A DNA stretch of 64,000 nucleotides from Carya illinoinensis. Taxonomy: Eukaryota > Streptophyta > Magnoliopsida > Fagales > Juglandaceae. The translations under genes were made by a program, and so were the position numbers. Of this stretch, positions 43,955 through 56,719 are shown one piece after another. Each line of letters begins with the position of its first letter. Position 1 is the stretch's first letter. The notes beneath the pieces are model-generated. The model was given only the letters and a program-made list of their open reading frames with translations. It was not told the origin of the DNA and made no database searches. The stretch covers positions 17,505,501 through 17,569,500 of the forward strand of contig NC_056752.1 in NCBI RefSeq assembly GCF_018687715.1, written 5' to 3'.

Positions 43955-46763
43955 TAATACCGTGACGATAGAGAGAACATAAAGAAAATTGGGTCAGCCT
44001 ATTTCAAATCATAATAAAAATTGCATAGGACATAAAATTTCAAAACACTTTTAAATTAAAGTCTTTAAGAAATCAAACTAGACAAAGAGAAAAGTGATGA
44101 GATTTAATTAGAATATCTAGGATTTAATAAAGACAATAATAATGATAATAATAACAATAATAATAATAATAATAAGTGACCAACAAAGACAACTGACTAA
44201 AGAGTAGGCACCCAGGAATGATCTAGTCGAGAATATGAAGTTAAAGTAGCATTTGGTTACTGAGTTGATCTCATATATTATGTTAATAGTAAAGAAAAAA
44301 TAATAAAAAAGTAATGATTAAAGATTGAATAGTAGTAAATAATAATACATAATAATAATAAATATGTAAAAAATAATGATAAAATAATAAATAATAGTAG
44401 AGTATGCTGATAATATTCCACTATCCAAACTAACCCAGTTGAAGATAAACATGGTCATTGTGTGTGCTCGAAGGTTAAGCACACCCGCCTTTCTCTTTTC
44501 TAGAAAAATGATGGATAAAATATTTTTAGAGTAACGTTAAATATAATTTTAGAATGTGTAAGTATTATGTATTTTTTTTAAAAAGTATATGGGATTTACT
44601 ATTAAAAAAAATTTTTATATGGCCTTTTAAATTTACTCACTTTTTTCAAATAGAATATATAGAACTTGCACACTCTAAGACTATATGCATCATTTCTCAT
44701 TTCAACCCTTTACTACAAAATGTTTTGCTCTTTCCTCTATTCGAAGTGAGCTGAATGTAGAGAAATGAATAAAGACTACAGCCTGAGAATAGGAATTATT
44801 AACGGTAAGGGCTGAGATTTATATTGAACATGTCTGTGGCACATAGAATCGGTAGGATTGTCCGAGACACAGACAATCCTTGCCTATCCGCCAGTCTCAA
44901 CCATGGGCCTATCTAGTATCTATTATAACCCAAACAACAATTGTATATAAATTATACATAATAAGGTCTCCCATCCTTAGAATTATGTTGAGAAGTAGAT
45001 GAACTTGGGAAACGGGTAAAAACAACTGTGACATGAATCCAATGAGAATTTTATTGAATTAAATTGGAAGAGTAGTAATTCTACTAGGTTAGGGAATAAA
45101 ACTTGGTTATAGAAGCTAAAGAAATAGAGAAACATCAAAGTCAAGTCTGGGGTTCGAATAATCTTTGCACACGCTTGATTTTACTGTGTAGATAAATTTA
45201 ACTCGAGGCGAGAATGTAATTAAAAAGAATGTTAAGGGTGAGATTGGAATCCTTACAATGACTACAAAAAAATCAATAGCACAAAAATCAAGAATTTTAA
45301 ATGCTAAGCACACAAGTGTAAATAGAAATATGTAAATTAAACTTGTAGGTTATGTTTCTAGAATTGAATTGCTTTGAGACTTTATTGTTTTATTCTAGAG
45401 TGGGTAAAAATGGGATGGCTTATCTTGGATTGATGACAAACAATCAACAACCTTGAAGTGATGAACGAACCTCAAGGACTTACCCTTCTAGCTTGGTGAA
45501 TGTTCATTTATAAAGTTTATGACGAACAATCATTAGCCTCGGGCGTGATGAGCAAACCTCAGACCAAGAACATATCCTCCTGTCTAGGGAAGAGCTTCTT
45601 AAATGGGGAGAGAGTACCACGATCAAGAACCAGGTTAAATAATGAGTTATCATCCTTGGAGAATACTGGGCAGTATGAGGGGTCATGGCTTTTGTATAAA
45701 GTAAAGTATAAAAGAAAAATAAATGAATGAAAGTATTTATTGTTTATAAAATGAATGTTCATTGATAAAGTTTATGAAATTAATGTTTCATTGACGAGTT
45801 ATATAATAAAGTATAGAGTTGGAGTTAATTGTGAATTAATGAACGGTTATGTTATTGCTTTTATGATTAATTATCAAATAAACTGTGCTTCTTAATATAG
45901 TGTTTACATATTCATTTTTTATACATATTTATGCATTAAAATGAATTGGGAAGTACAAAAATCCATACCAATCACAAGTCTAATTTATGGATCTCGAACA
46001 TTGACATGTAAATCTCAACGTAGTGGTCCACCTATGGTTTCAACATTTTTTCGTAATGAAACCACAGATTTTATGGGAGGAACACATAGAACACATTTGG
46101 ATACCAAGAATATCTCAAAACATATGTAAATAATAGTGAAATTGTTTGTGAATAGTAGTGAAATAATTTGAATTAAGATATTTTATTAAGTTTTGGGAAA
46201 AAAAATGAATAAATTGAATAAAAATTTTAAAAATTGTTTGAATATAATTTTTATTTTAAAATTTAGAAATAAGAGCTAAACCACTTCATTTTAACCAAAT
46301 CAAGTAAATTTTGGAGGGTGAGTCAGGCATCATGTAATAACCTGATCCAAACCAATAATTTCGAAATATAGCTTTACCGTTATGATTTCCGACCTGATAA
46401 TGCTAGGATGACTACAAAATGTGCACACTAGTACAAATGAGTTTCTTTATTTTTCTTTAATCATTTTTGAAACATTCTTAACCATTAAGAAAAAAAAATA
46501 TAAATTCACTACAGTCACTTCTTTAACTACAAATTTTAACAAGGTACTTGGGAGGGGTCAAGGGATTGGTAACAATGTAACATTTTCAAAAGAAAAAAGA
46601 AAAAAAGAAAAAAGAGGACACTGATTCTGAATGGAATCAAGATGTATGCATCAGGTCAACGCCACATGCAAACATACAGTTGCTGCATGCCATCCCATTG
46701 ATGCTAAAAAACAAAATATAGCTATTTGGTGCAGGAATAATAGCAACAGATCATATGCGAGTT
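43955..46763. other. Spacer with simple repeats
   Basis: No gene found. (AAT)n-type microsatellites lie at 44140-44175 and 44285-44400. 45430-45515 and 45515-45600 look like a diverged tandem pair (GATGAxCxAACCTCA and ACAATCA blocks), and TGTTCATTxATAAAGTTTATG recurs at 45502 and 45757. This may be an old LTR fragment; I cannot classify it. Confidence 0.4.
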
Positions 46764-47406
46764 TCAAGCACCATTCGAGGGAAGGGTAGTTTGTCTGTTG
46801 TAAGGCATCATGATGTTAAAACCATCTACTGTACTAGTAGATGCGATCATTCTTGGAATCGGCGAATGCCAATGTATTTCTTTCAAGTCTTTCTGACCCT
46901 GTTTAAAGTCAAAGCATTGCTGAGTTAACAGACTGAATCAATAGAGAAATTTCTAATTAATCCATCCTCTCACTAAGGGGTAAGTTCAGATAAAAGAGGA
47001 GGGGAGTGGGTTACATGATGAACAAATAGATCTAAGTTGTGTAGGTAGATCTTCAGGGGCATTTACTTGCTCTTTTGTTTTAGCTCTCAACTCTGCCTCC
47101 TCTTCTTCATCATTTCCTAAGGAAAGGTCCCATATTCTATGCAATGAAGCCAAACGATAAAAAATAAATAAATGAAACCCAGAAAAATTTAACATAAGAT
47201 TATGAACTTCTATTCAAAGAAGAATAATAAAACTACAAACACATATATTTGGTTGACCACTTCTTAGTTTATGCGCAAATTCAATCTATCATGCCTATTA
47301 CTTACGTTAGCTGATTGTCTGATGATGAAATAGCCAAAGTAGAGGCTTCATGTGGACTCCACTCAATGGACGTGATAGGGGATGTATGCATACCGATTAA
47401 AGTGAC
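46764..47406 (-). pseudogene. GRWD1: Relic of a glutamate-rich WD-repeat (GRWD1-like) gene, last three exons
   Basis: GRWD1-type proteins are nucleolar WD40 proteins linked to ribosome assembly. On the minus strand, exon A (about 47306-47406) encodes PITSIEWSPHEASTLAISSS and DNQLT. Exon B (47015-47136) encodes IWDLSLGNDEEEEAELRAKT and KEQVNAPEDLP. Exon C (46764-46898) encodes GQKDLKEIHWHSPIPRMIAS, VDGFNIMMPYN and a TGA stop. GT-AG sites join A to B in frame. A frameshift early in A and a four-base insertion after ...EDLPTQL in B break it, and no earlier WD repeats are present upstream. Introns are retained, so it came from a DNA copy, not from mRNA. Confidence 0.8.
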
Positions 47407-47664
47407 TCATGTGAATTCAAGTTCTTGCATTGTTGAAAACCAATATTTTTATATGTTTATTGTATGAAGTAGTTCTTATTGCGTATTTGACTTACTTTTT
47501 TTTCAATGAATATGGTTGTCTGAAGAACTGGTTAAACTGAGGTTTGAAGCTGCAAGATGAGACTTGGCTCAGGGAGAAGTGGCATATACCTAGATCTTGT
47601 ATAGATGTTTTCATTTATGATTTTAATAGAATAAGGTTTAAGAAAATTTTTAATAAGAGCTTCC

Positions 47665-47730
<66 letters not shown>

Positions 47731-48045
47731 GTTGTGCGTTTTATCTCATGAAATTCTTTTAAGGTCGAGTTGCATTCTAGTCCCTCTGTTATCTAAAGTA
47801 ACTTATTCTTAAACTTACGGCACTCTCAACGACCTCTAAAATAACTAACAATATGTCAAAATAAGGCTTCCATTGAATTATATAAATCAATGTAAAAGAC
47901 ATATCAGCAAAAGTGGTTCCATACATTTAACAGGAATTGTTCACACGTTTACACTTTTATTTATAAAAACATGTAAATGTCAGAATATTATTAGAATTTT
48001 TTATCTTAATAAAAAGGAAAAAATACTCATATTAACAATTGTGCA
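47407..48045. other. Spacer with a (CT)n microsatellite
   Basis: No gene. (CT)29 occupies 47670-47727. 48030-48061 contains the left target duplication of the LINE. Confidence 0.7.
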
Positions 48046-48351
48046 AGACATGACAAAAGGAACACTAAGCTCTAGCCCAATTGTTGAGCTCATTGTCATT
48101 GTGTGTGAGGTCTTGACTTCAAATCACCACCCAAACATTACCAAGTATGCTTTTCAACAGGCTCTGCGCTCGATTACAATAAAAATAATTTTATTATGGG
48201 GAAGACAAAGAATAAGTTTTGAGGAATAAGAAGGATCAAGGTTTCCTCTCCCTTGGGGCATTCGGGTAATTAAGCTCTCGTGAACAGGAGGCTCTGATAT
48301 TTTAGGGCGATTGTTGGCGATTTCCTTAGGTTTTCTTTGCGTGCGGCTGCT

Positions 48352-49848
48352 ATGGCCGCCGTAGGGACTGAGGCACTGCCGGGCCATCCTCGGACACTTG
48401 CGGACCTTGTCTTTGTGGCCCCCCTGAAACTCATAGATGGTGAGCTCTGTTTTGTGTTCTCCAAAGAGGAAATTAAGCGATCAGCAGAACCGTTTCGTTT
48501 CTCCTTAGTTATGAAGTTTCTTTGGCGCCGTCCTTCTCTTGATGCTATTCGATCTTTCATTCGTTCTAGATGGGGTTTATCTGGTCTTCCGGTCGTGTCT
48601 TCTATGAGCAAACCACGAAATGTTTTTATCAGATTTCAATCAGAGGGTGATTTAAACAAAGCTTTGACCCGTAAAGTAACAGATATTGATGGAGTCCATT
48701 ATAGGGCTTTTCGATGGTCGCCAAAATTTTCTGAAGATGAGGAGCCGTCTCTGGTCCCTGTTTGGATCAATCTTCTAGGTCTTCCACCTAATTTCTTTCA
48801 TTCATCATTTCTAAAAATTTTTATTGCACCAATTGGGAGATTTATTTGTCGTGATAATTCTACTCGGTGTGCCACAAGAACGGACGGTGCTCGTGTTTGC
48901 GTGGAGATGGATACTGCAAAGTCTCCAATACGGTCTTTCTGGATTGGATCCCCTGGATCTTCTACTAGCTGGTTACAGGAAATTATTTTTGAAACTCTTC
49001 CAGCTTTCTGCATTAAGTGTAAAGTCCAAGGGCATAATGAGAAGACTTGTAAAGTTGGTGGGGATAAAGGTACTTGGAAATTTCATAGGAATGGCAAAAA
49101 GTGGGAGGAGAAAGTTTCAGGTGAATTAGTATCTGAAAAAGAACAAATAGGGACTGTTGTGCCTGGTTTAGAGAATGTGGTTCAAAATAACACCCCAGTG
49201 GAGAGTGTTCGGCCTGAAGATAATCAACCAGAAATGGTGGATAATGCAGAAATTTTTATTGAAGATAATCAGCCAGAAATGGTGGATAATGCAGAAATTC
49301 TTATTGAGGAAGTGGAAGAGGAGAAGTGAGTCCAAACTTAGTTCCTTTTGAGACTTTGAAAGGAATAAATGAAGTGAATAATAGTAAGGCTATGGAGGTT
49401 GTTTCTGTGCAGGAAGATGATGTGGGTCAACTAGTACTTGATACACATCATTATTGAGGAGGTGGAGGAAGGGATGGTGTTGTCAAGTGGTGTTCCATCA
49501 GGGTCAATGATTGTGGTAGATGGTCAGGTAGAGAATGACGTAGTAAATGAGGCAGCATGTGAGACAGCTCAGGTAAAGGGTCTTGGCTTACAGATGGATG
49601 CTGAAACTGACCCAGAAATGCCACCTCTGATGGACATTGATGATGTTCAAGTAGAGGTTCACGCTGATGATCAACAACGAGTGTCCTCCCATTCTGATTC
49701 AGAGGGTGTACAACCTAATACTCATTTTCAATCGGTCAAAGAAGTTATTTCAGATCCTGAAGAATTAACAAAAACTGTTGATGAGGGAAAGGAAACTAAA
49801 GTCAAGATGTCTAAAAGGGCTCGAAGCAGGCCTTCACGGTTTCATTGA
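48352..49848 (+). pseudogene. LINE ORF1 (DUF4283 and CCHC zinc knuckle)
   Basis: ORF1 proteins of plant L1 elements bind the element RNA. From ATG 48352 the frame has the DUF4283 domain (LVMKFLWRRPSLDAIRSFI, VWINLLGLPPNFF), a zinc knuckle CIKCKVQGHNEKTC, and an acidic C-terminus. It stops at TGA 49327-49329. A different frame stays open over 49320-49440, and the first frame resumes at about 49440, ending in KRARSRPSRFH at TGA 49846-49848. Two compensating frameshifts are therefore likely. A 45-base tandem duplication (49216-49260, 49261-49305) encodes a doubled DNQPEMVDNAEI. The stop overlaps the ORF2 start (TGATG). Confidence 0.88.
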
Positions 49849-52800
49849 TGATGCAGAAAATTTTATACTGGAATGTACGAGGTCTTGGGACCTCTAGAAA
49901 AAGGTTGTTGAAGATGGTGAGATCCAGGAAACCTTGTGTATTTGCAGTTGCTGAGCCATTTGTTGATGGACAACATCTTGGTCGTTTGCAGAGTGATGTT
50001 TCTTTTGAAGGTAGTGTCTCGAATCAAGAGGTAGGGGGTAAACTTTGGGTGTTATGGTCAAAAAATGTGAAAGTTTCTGTGCTGAGTTTGTCTTTTCAAA
50101 GCATTACTACAGCAATAGAGATGAATGGGAAATGCTTGTGGATTTCTTTTGTGTATGCAAAATGTTACTATGGGGAACGTCGGCAATTATGGGATCATTT
50201 ATGTAACTTACATACTTCGAATGTTCCATGGATGGTTATTGGTGATTTTAATATCATCAGATCAGACCAGGAGCGGATTGGGGGACATCCTCGTCCTCCT
50301 ATTGCAATGGAGGAATTTAATTCTTTCGTTGACAGGGCTGGATTATCTGATTTGGGTTTCCAATGAAATCATATGACTTGGTGTAATGGTCATGAAGGGA
50401 GGTCGAGGTGTTGGGCACGACTGGATATAGCTCTTGTTAACTCTGCTCATGTTTTGGAATTCCCTTCGGCAGGAGGTATTTATTTGGCTAAGTTGTCTTC
50501 TGATCATGCTCTTTTGCAGGTTGATTTAAGTCCAGAAAATAGGAGGTATGGACATGTTCCTTTCAAGTTTCAGCAAATGTGGACAACCCATGAAAATTTT
50601 TCTGATTTTGTTACTAATGAATGGAAGGAGGTATAGGAGGGTGGTGGGATGGTTAAGTTGGCGAGAAAACTAAAAAAGTTGAAAGGGGCTCTTCGTGGAT
50701 GTAACTATACTGTTTTCGGATGGACTGGGTTCCATATTAAACAATTGGAGAGACGAGTGCAGGAATTGGAGGAACAACTGCAATTGGGTGATTCTGAAGA
50801 TGTAGAACAGGATCTTTAACTACCAAACTTGAACTAGATGCGTGGAACACTAGAGAAGAGATTCGTTTGGCTCAACAAGAAAAGCAAGAGTGGCTTAATT
50901 CGGGAGAAGCAAGCTCAAAATTCTTTAAGGCCATGGCTTCGAATAATCATAAATTGGTGGGGCAGATGAAAATTAGCCAAAATGAATGGTTGAAAACTCT
51001 GGAGGAGGTTCATACAGGTGCTGTTGACTTTTTTCAGAATTTTTTGGCCACTAATCATTAGTTCCAGCTTCCGGATTTATCTTCACTTATTGATCTAGTC
51101 ACTCAAGAGGATGACAATGTCAATTTGCTAGAACTTCCTTCAATCCAAGAGGTAAAACAAGCTATTTTTTCCATTCTTACTGATAGTAGTCCGGGCCCTG
51201 ATGGGTTCGGATCAGGGTTTTATAAAGCCTGCTGGGATATTGTTGCCATGGATGTGGTGGATGGAGTACATGATTTTTTTGGAGGAGGCAAAATTCCAAG
51301 GGAATTCACAGCCTCATTTTTGGTTTTCATTTCCAAGTTTGATAACCCAAAAGGCTTTGATAAATTTCGCCCTATTAGTCTATGTTCAGTTTTTTATAAG
51401 ACATGCACAAAAATTCTTGTGACCCGGCTATCTCATTTACTACCTCGATTGATATCAGAGGAACAGGGAGCATTTATTCCTGGGAGAATCATTTTTGAAA
51501 ATGTGAGCTTGATACAGGAGATGATCCAGAACATTAACAAACCTGTTCGTGGTGGTAATGTGGTTTTGAAGATAGACATGGCTAAAGCCTATGATAGTAT
51601 GAATTGGGATTTCTTGATCCATTCCTTGGCTAGTTTTGGTTTCTCGGAGGGAGTTTGTAGTTTGGTGCACCAATGCATTTCTTTGCCTTGGCTTTCAGTT
51701 GTTATGAACGGTATTCTAAAAGGTTTCTTTCAGGGAGGGAGAGGACTGAGACAGGGTGATCCTTTGTCACCTTATCTTTTTATCCTGGGGGAAGAAATAT
51801 TCTCTAGATTATTGAAAAAGAGTTTTCAGGAAAGGAGGATCATCCCTTTTCAGCATCCAAGAGGGGCACCTATTATTTCACATTTATTATATGCTAATGA
51901 TATTGTGATTTTTGCAAATGGGGATAAAAAGTCGATCCGGGCCATTTCTGAGGTTCTTACTATCTATGAAAATTGGTCTGGGCAGAGAGTTAACAAAGAG
52001 AAGTCATCCATTATTTTCTCGAAGATTGTTCCTCGTTCTAGGCGAAGAAACATTTTGAGTATATTTGGATTTTCGGAAGGGTTGCTACCTTTCAAATACT
52101 TGGGGGTTCCCATTGTGTCTGGCAGACTAAAGGCGGTTCATTTTGATGAGTTTCTTTGTAAGATCAGGGATAAAATTGGGGGATGGCAATCTCGTCTTTT
52201 ATCTAATGGAGCTCGCCTGTTGCTATTAAAACATGTGCTTGGTAGTCTTCCCATTCATCTTCTTTTTATTTTGCAGGTCCCTAAATCTGTCCTATCCTTT
52301 ATATCCAGATGTTTTAGCAATTTTTTTTGGGGATATAAAGATGGTAGACCGAAGAAACATTGGAAGTCTTGGAGTTTGATGTGTGTACCTGCAAAAAAGG
52401 GCGGAATTGGCATTCGAAATTTAGATGAGGTACAAAAAGCTCTTCATATGAAATTTGCTTGGATGTTATTAACTGAAAATTCTCTTTGGTCCAAATTTTT
52501 CAAGGCCAAATACATAAAGCAAAATCATATCTCTGTGGTTAACCCAAACAAAGGTTCTAGATTCTAGAAGGTGGTGATCAGGAGTATTCCGGATGTTATT
52601 GAGCATTCCAAATGGAAACCGAGGAGAGGGGATATCTCCTTTTGGTTGGATAAATGGATAGGTGATGAGCCTCTGGCGGCTTCAGTTCCTATAGTGGCAC
52701 CAAAAATTAAAGTACAAGAATGTTACAAGACAAGTGGCTGGGATATGGATCTCCTTTGTCAGTTAGTGGGTACTCAAAAGGCGCAGGAAATTGTTGATAA

Positions 52801-53957
52801 TTTTTGTAGTCTAAGGGATGGGGAAGACCGTCTAATTTGGATGGAAAAGGAGGATGGGAATTTCTCTTCTAAGAGTGCTTGGGAGGTTATTCAGGTAAAA
52901 GCTCCAAAGATTAGATGGGCTAACTGGATGTGGCATCCGTGTATCCCGAAAAATATGGCAATTGTTATGTGGAAAAGTACTAATAATGCTCTTACTGTCG
53001 ATGACAAAATTTAGAGTGTGGGCATACCTATTGTTTCCAAATGTAACTACTGTATTCATGGAAAATATGAAGACATGAACCATGTTTTGGCTACGGGTGA
53101 AGTGGCAAAAGTTATTTGGAGGAGATGTGCTGTGCAAGTGGGTTTCCTTCGGCATCAACATAATACCTGGATGGAAACTGTCTCTGCTTGGTTTGCTAAA
53201 GCATCCCTGTCATCGTTCAGGGGTCAAATTATGGGTCTTATCCCTTCTATTGTCACTTGGAGGTTATGGATCCGTCAGTGCCGTGCTCGTATGGAAGGAA
53301 AGTGGGAATCGGTGGAGAAGCATTAAATTTTGGCTTGTTAAATTAAGTGCAAAGCTAAAGGTTTTAAAACCGCTATCTCGATGTGATAATATTTTACTAG
53401 CTGATTAATGTATTCCTTATAGGTGGAAGAATTGTAGACCTTCTAAAGTTGTCTGTTGGGTTCGTCCTAAGGAAAGTTGGGTTAAATTAAATATTGATGG
53501 GAGTAGTCGTGAGAAATTGAGAAAGGCTGGTGCTGGTGGTTTAATTCATGACTCTAGAGGTAATTTGGTCCTAGCTTTTTCCTACCCTCTCGATTTTGGT
53601 ACTAATAACTATGCTAAGTTCATGTCTTTGTTGCACGGAGTTAGACATGTGCGTAGATTGGGATTCAGAAATGTAGAAATAGAGATGGACTCTATGGTTG
53701 TTGTAAACTGGATTTTCGCCTCGAATTGCCCCATTTGGTATTTAGAAGATTATTGGATTGAACTTATGGAATTACTTTGCAATATAAATTTCTCCATTCG
53801 ACATGTTTATAGGCAAGGCAATAGCCTTGCTGACTTTTTGGCCAAGCTAGCATCTGAGGATTGTGCCGCTATTTGGGAGTCCTTGGTTATGGTCCCTCCT
53901 CTTTTAAGGGGTCTGATTAGGACTGATAAACTGGGTCTTCTGTATATTAGAATTTGA
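49848..53957 (+). pseudogene. LINE ORF2: endonuclease, reverse transcriptase, zinc finger, RNase H
   Basis: ORF2 would nick target DNA and copy the RNA there. Domains: an APE-like endonuclease (49848-50640; LYWNVRGLG, GDFNII, SSDHALL); reverse transcriptase (51125-52250; SPGPDGF, KIDMAKAYDSMNW, GLRQGDPLSPYLF); a zf-RVT region (52830-53110; SAWEVI, CNYCIHGKYEDMNHVLA); and RNase H (53490-53860; LNIDGSS, HVYRQGNSLADFLAKLA). The usual YADD box reads YAND (AAT at 51896-51898), and the RNase H glutamate is Lys (AAG at 53616-53618). Stops lie at 50364, 50634, 51059, 52565, 53012 and 53324, with frameshifts near 50818 and 53330-53430. Confidence 0.9.
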
Positions 53958-54222
53958 TTTATAGGTTTGGTTCTCGTGTTTTGCTGGTTTGTTTTGGGCT
54001 TGTTAGTTTTTTGTTTCTTGGTTTATGGCGTTCTTTGACACTTGGTTTTGGGTTAGTTTTTAGAGTTTTATCTTTGTAAACCCCCAAGTGTTTTTTTTTT
54101 TTTGGTTCCACGGTATTCCTCCGTCACAAATGAGGGTTTATTAATAAACTTGGGACAGGGCTGCTATGTGTGTGGCTACTGACTCTTATTTGAAAAAAAA
54201 AAAAAAAGACATGACAAAAGGA

Positions 54223-54649
54223 TAAAAAGATCACAAAAAATAGAATGAACGAGTTTTTCCCATGTATTTTCTTTTTAATTTTTTATTGAGCTATTGATAT
54301 CATTTTTCCAATAGAGAGATAATGTGTTCATATTAATTTCTGAAAAATATTGTAAAGACTTGACAATATTATAAATTTAACGGTAGGTATACAAAATATT
54401 TGAAATGAGTAATGAAAGAAAAAAATTAAGAATATTAAATGATATATAAAAAGGATAGATAAACTTATATATATGGTGTATTGTAAAAGTTGTTATAAGC
54501 TAAAATAAGGAAAGTTAGTTTTAATTAATAATTTCATAGGAAAATTTAAATAATTAGCCATTGGGAATGTCAAAGGGGGGACAGAGTGCTACATGCCATG
54601 TGGAGTGCTACATGCCATGTGGCAAAAATGTCTGTTAAGGGAGATCAAC
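54223..54649. other. Spacer, with a short tandem duplication
   Basis: AT-rich, no gene. GAGTGCTACATGCCATGTG occurs twice in tandem at about 54584-54621. Confidence 0.6.
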
Positions 54650-55250
54650 TGAAGTTGCAAGTTGCATCTTCCAATTGTAGAAATTACTTGGTTCTTTGCA
54701 ACAAGGTGATCTTTCTATGACTTCTTATGTTACTCAACTCAAAACCCTATGAGATGAGTTGATGGTTTATCATCTTGTTCCTACTTGTGGTTGTGGTTCC
54801 AATTGTCAATGTGGGGCAGTTAAAGCCTTTATTGAGTGTCATCATGAATAATATTTCATTCGTTTCTTGACTATTCTTAGTGATTCTTTCTCTACTATTG
54901 GGGATCATATCCTTCTCATGGATCCTTTACCTCCCATTACTCGTGTTCTTTCTTTGACTTTCCAAGCTGGACGACAACATGCTATCTTGCTTGGTCCTAT
55001 ACCTAATTTTGATGTTGCCTTGATAACTACTTAAACAATAATCAATTATGGTGTTCAAGCATAGAAATTGGTTCAATCAAGACCCTAATTTACTAAAAAA
55101 AATTGAGGCCTCTCTATAGCCACTATGATATGATTGGCCATATCAAAGAAAAATTTTACAAGCTTCATATTTACCCGTTTCGCTTCAAGATGAACAAACC
55201 TCGACTTAATTCTATATTGAGTTGTCAACCATCTGAGCTATCTTTCAATT
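54650..55250 (+). pseudogene. Copia gag relic (capsid and zinc-knuckle pieces)
   Basis: From 54699 the frame reads QQGDLSMTSYVTQLKTL, stop, DELMVYHLVPTCGCGSNCQC, then YFIRFLTILSDSFSTIGDHI and LLMDPLPPITRVLSLTFQAG, typical of a Copia retrotransposon gag. 55120-55170 reads GHIKEKFYKLHIYP, the second half of a C-x2-C-x4-H-x4-C knuckle whose last Cys is now Phe. Several stops are present. No LTR for this piece was found; it differs from the gag at 1723-2771. Confidence 0.75.
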
Positions 55251-56719
55251 CTCAAGAGTCTCAAGTTGTTCCAATTTCTAGCATTGTGTTTAATCACTTG
55301 ATTAAATCACTTCCACATGCTATTAACTTCTCAAATCCTTTTTATGACATCATTATCAAACCTTTTAAATCTTGGATATTTGATTGGGCTAAGAAAAATT
55401 GGATTTGTACTTAATAGCATCTCAAACCCTAACCAAACCCCCTTTAAACCCCAAATTGAAACCCACTTGGTTGAGGCCCCCACCAAGGCCCACGAATTTG
55501 GCCACCTTGGCAAATATTCTTGAAGAAGTTTCCTCCCCCACGTGGCAGACCATCTACTTCCCTTGGCTGCACCCAACAGCTCCTTGATGAGATGGAGAAA
55601 CCCACCTGATCAACCTCTATACCTAAAAGCTTCTACAGACAGTCCTTTCCCCTCACTATTCTCCACTTTATGTCACATAGCCACATCAAATCAAAGTTCA
55701 TTCAAGTCCATATATTCCCCCTCTAGAAGTCTTGAGTCGTGCAAGACACACTTCCTTCCCTTTCATCACTTCTTCACCCCGTTCTTAGGGAGAAACCCAA
55801 AAGTGCTCTCTCGGGCAGATTTTTGAGTCTTTTTGCGTAGAGCTTTTCTACCATTTGTAAGTATTTTCACACAATAAATCCATCATAAAAGTTATTCCTA
55901 TTTGAGTATAGTTTTCGTAGATATATTATTCGTATCATTACATGGTTATTTAGTTGGTCAAAAGTATTTTTAACCATAGAAAGGTCATTCTGGGCATGAA
56001 ACTGGAGAGTATGTTATGTTTTGGCATTTTTGACTAAGCTAATGGACATATCTTGGTCCGATAATTTTATGGAGTATTTTTAGCATGTGTTTAAGAGTTT
56101 TAATTAAGGTTTTGTTTCATGAATAAAGCTTTTGATTAGATATTTTCTTAGATCTAGAAACTTGAAAACTGGAAGGGGCAAAACCGTTTTTGTTTGGAGA
56201 AAGTTTGAATATTTTAACGTCTGATCTTACTCTAAAGGCTTTGATCTTACTCAAAATTTTGGGTTAAGCATGAGTTTTGAAGTTGGAAGGAATTGCAACA
56301 AAAATCAAGAGAAATGGTCTACGAAACACCATAGTGGGTTTTCCATAGTTGTAATTTGTTTTAAATTTTTGTGAATTGATATTTGAGTTTAGGACAAAAT
56401 TTACAAGAGGAATGTAAATTTTGAAAATTTTTGGAGTTAGGATGTGAAATCCTTAAGTTAGGGGTAAAATGGTCATTTTCCCACATGTAGAGGGTAAAAT
56501 GGTAATTTTACTCTAATTTGTCTCTTTTACACATTTCTAATTGTTAGTAATTAAATGTCTAACTTTTAGAGTACCTTCTTACAGTTTCTCGTGTTTTGCA
56601 CTTTATTCTCGTAGAATGGGACGATCGAGGTAAGTTAGCTTCTAACTTACTATTAGTTTACTGTACATGTATGATGGGTAAGGGAACTACAATTCATGTA
56701 TGCATGTTTTCATATATGC

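Larger units (their letters stand above)
48062..54206 (+). mobile_element. Full-length L1-type LINE, inactive
   Basis: A perfect 16-base target duplication AGACATGACAAAAGGA (48046-48061 and 54207-54222) bounds it, and it ends in an A-tract (54193-54206). It has ORF1 with an RNA-binding zinc knuckle, then ORF2 with endonuclease, reverse transcriptase, a zf-RVT zinc finger and RNase H, in the order of plant L1 elements. The length of 6.1 kb fits a full-length copy. Several stops and frameshifts plus two lost catalytic acids make it non-functional. Confidence 0.93.
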
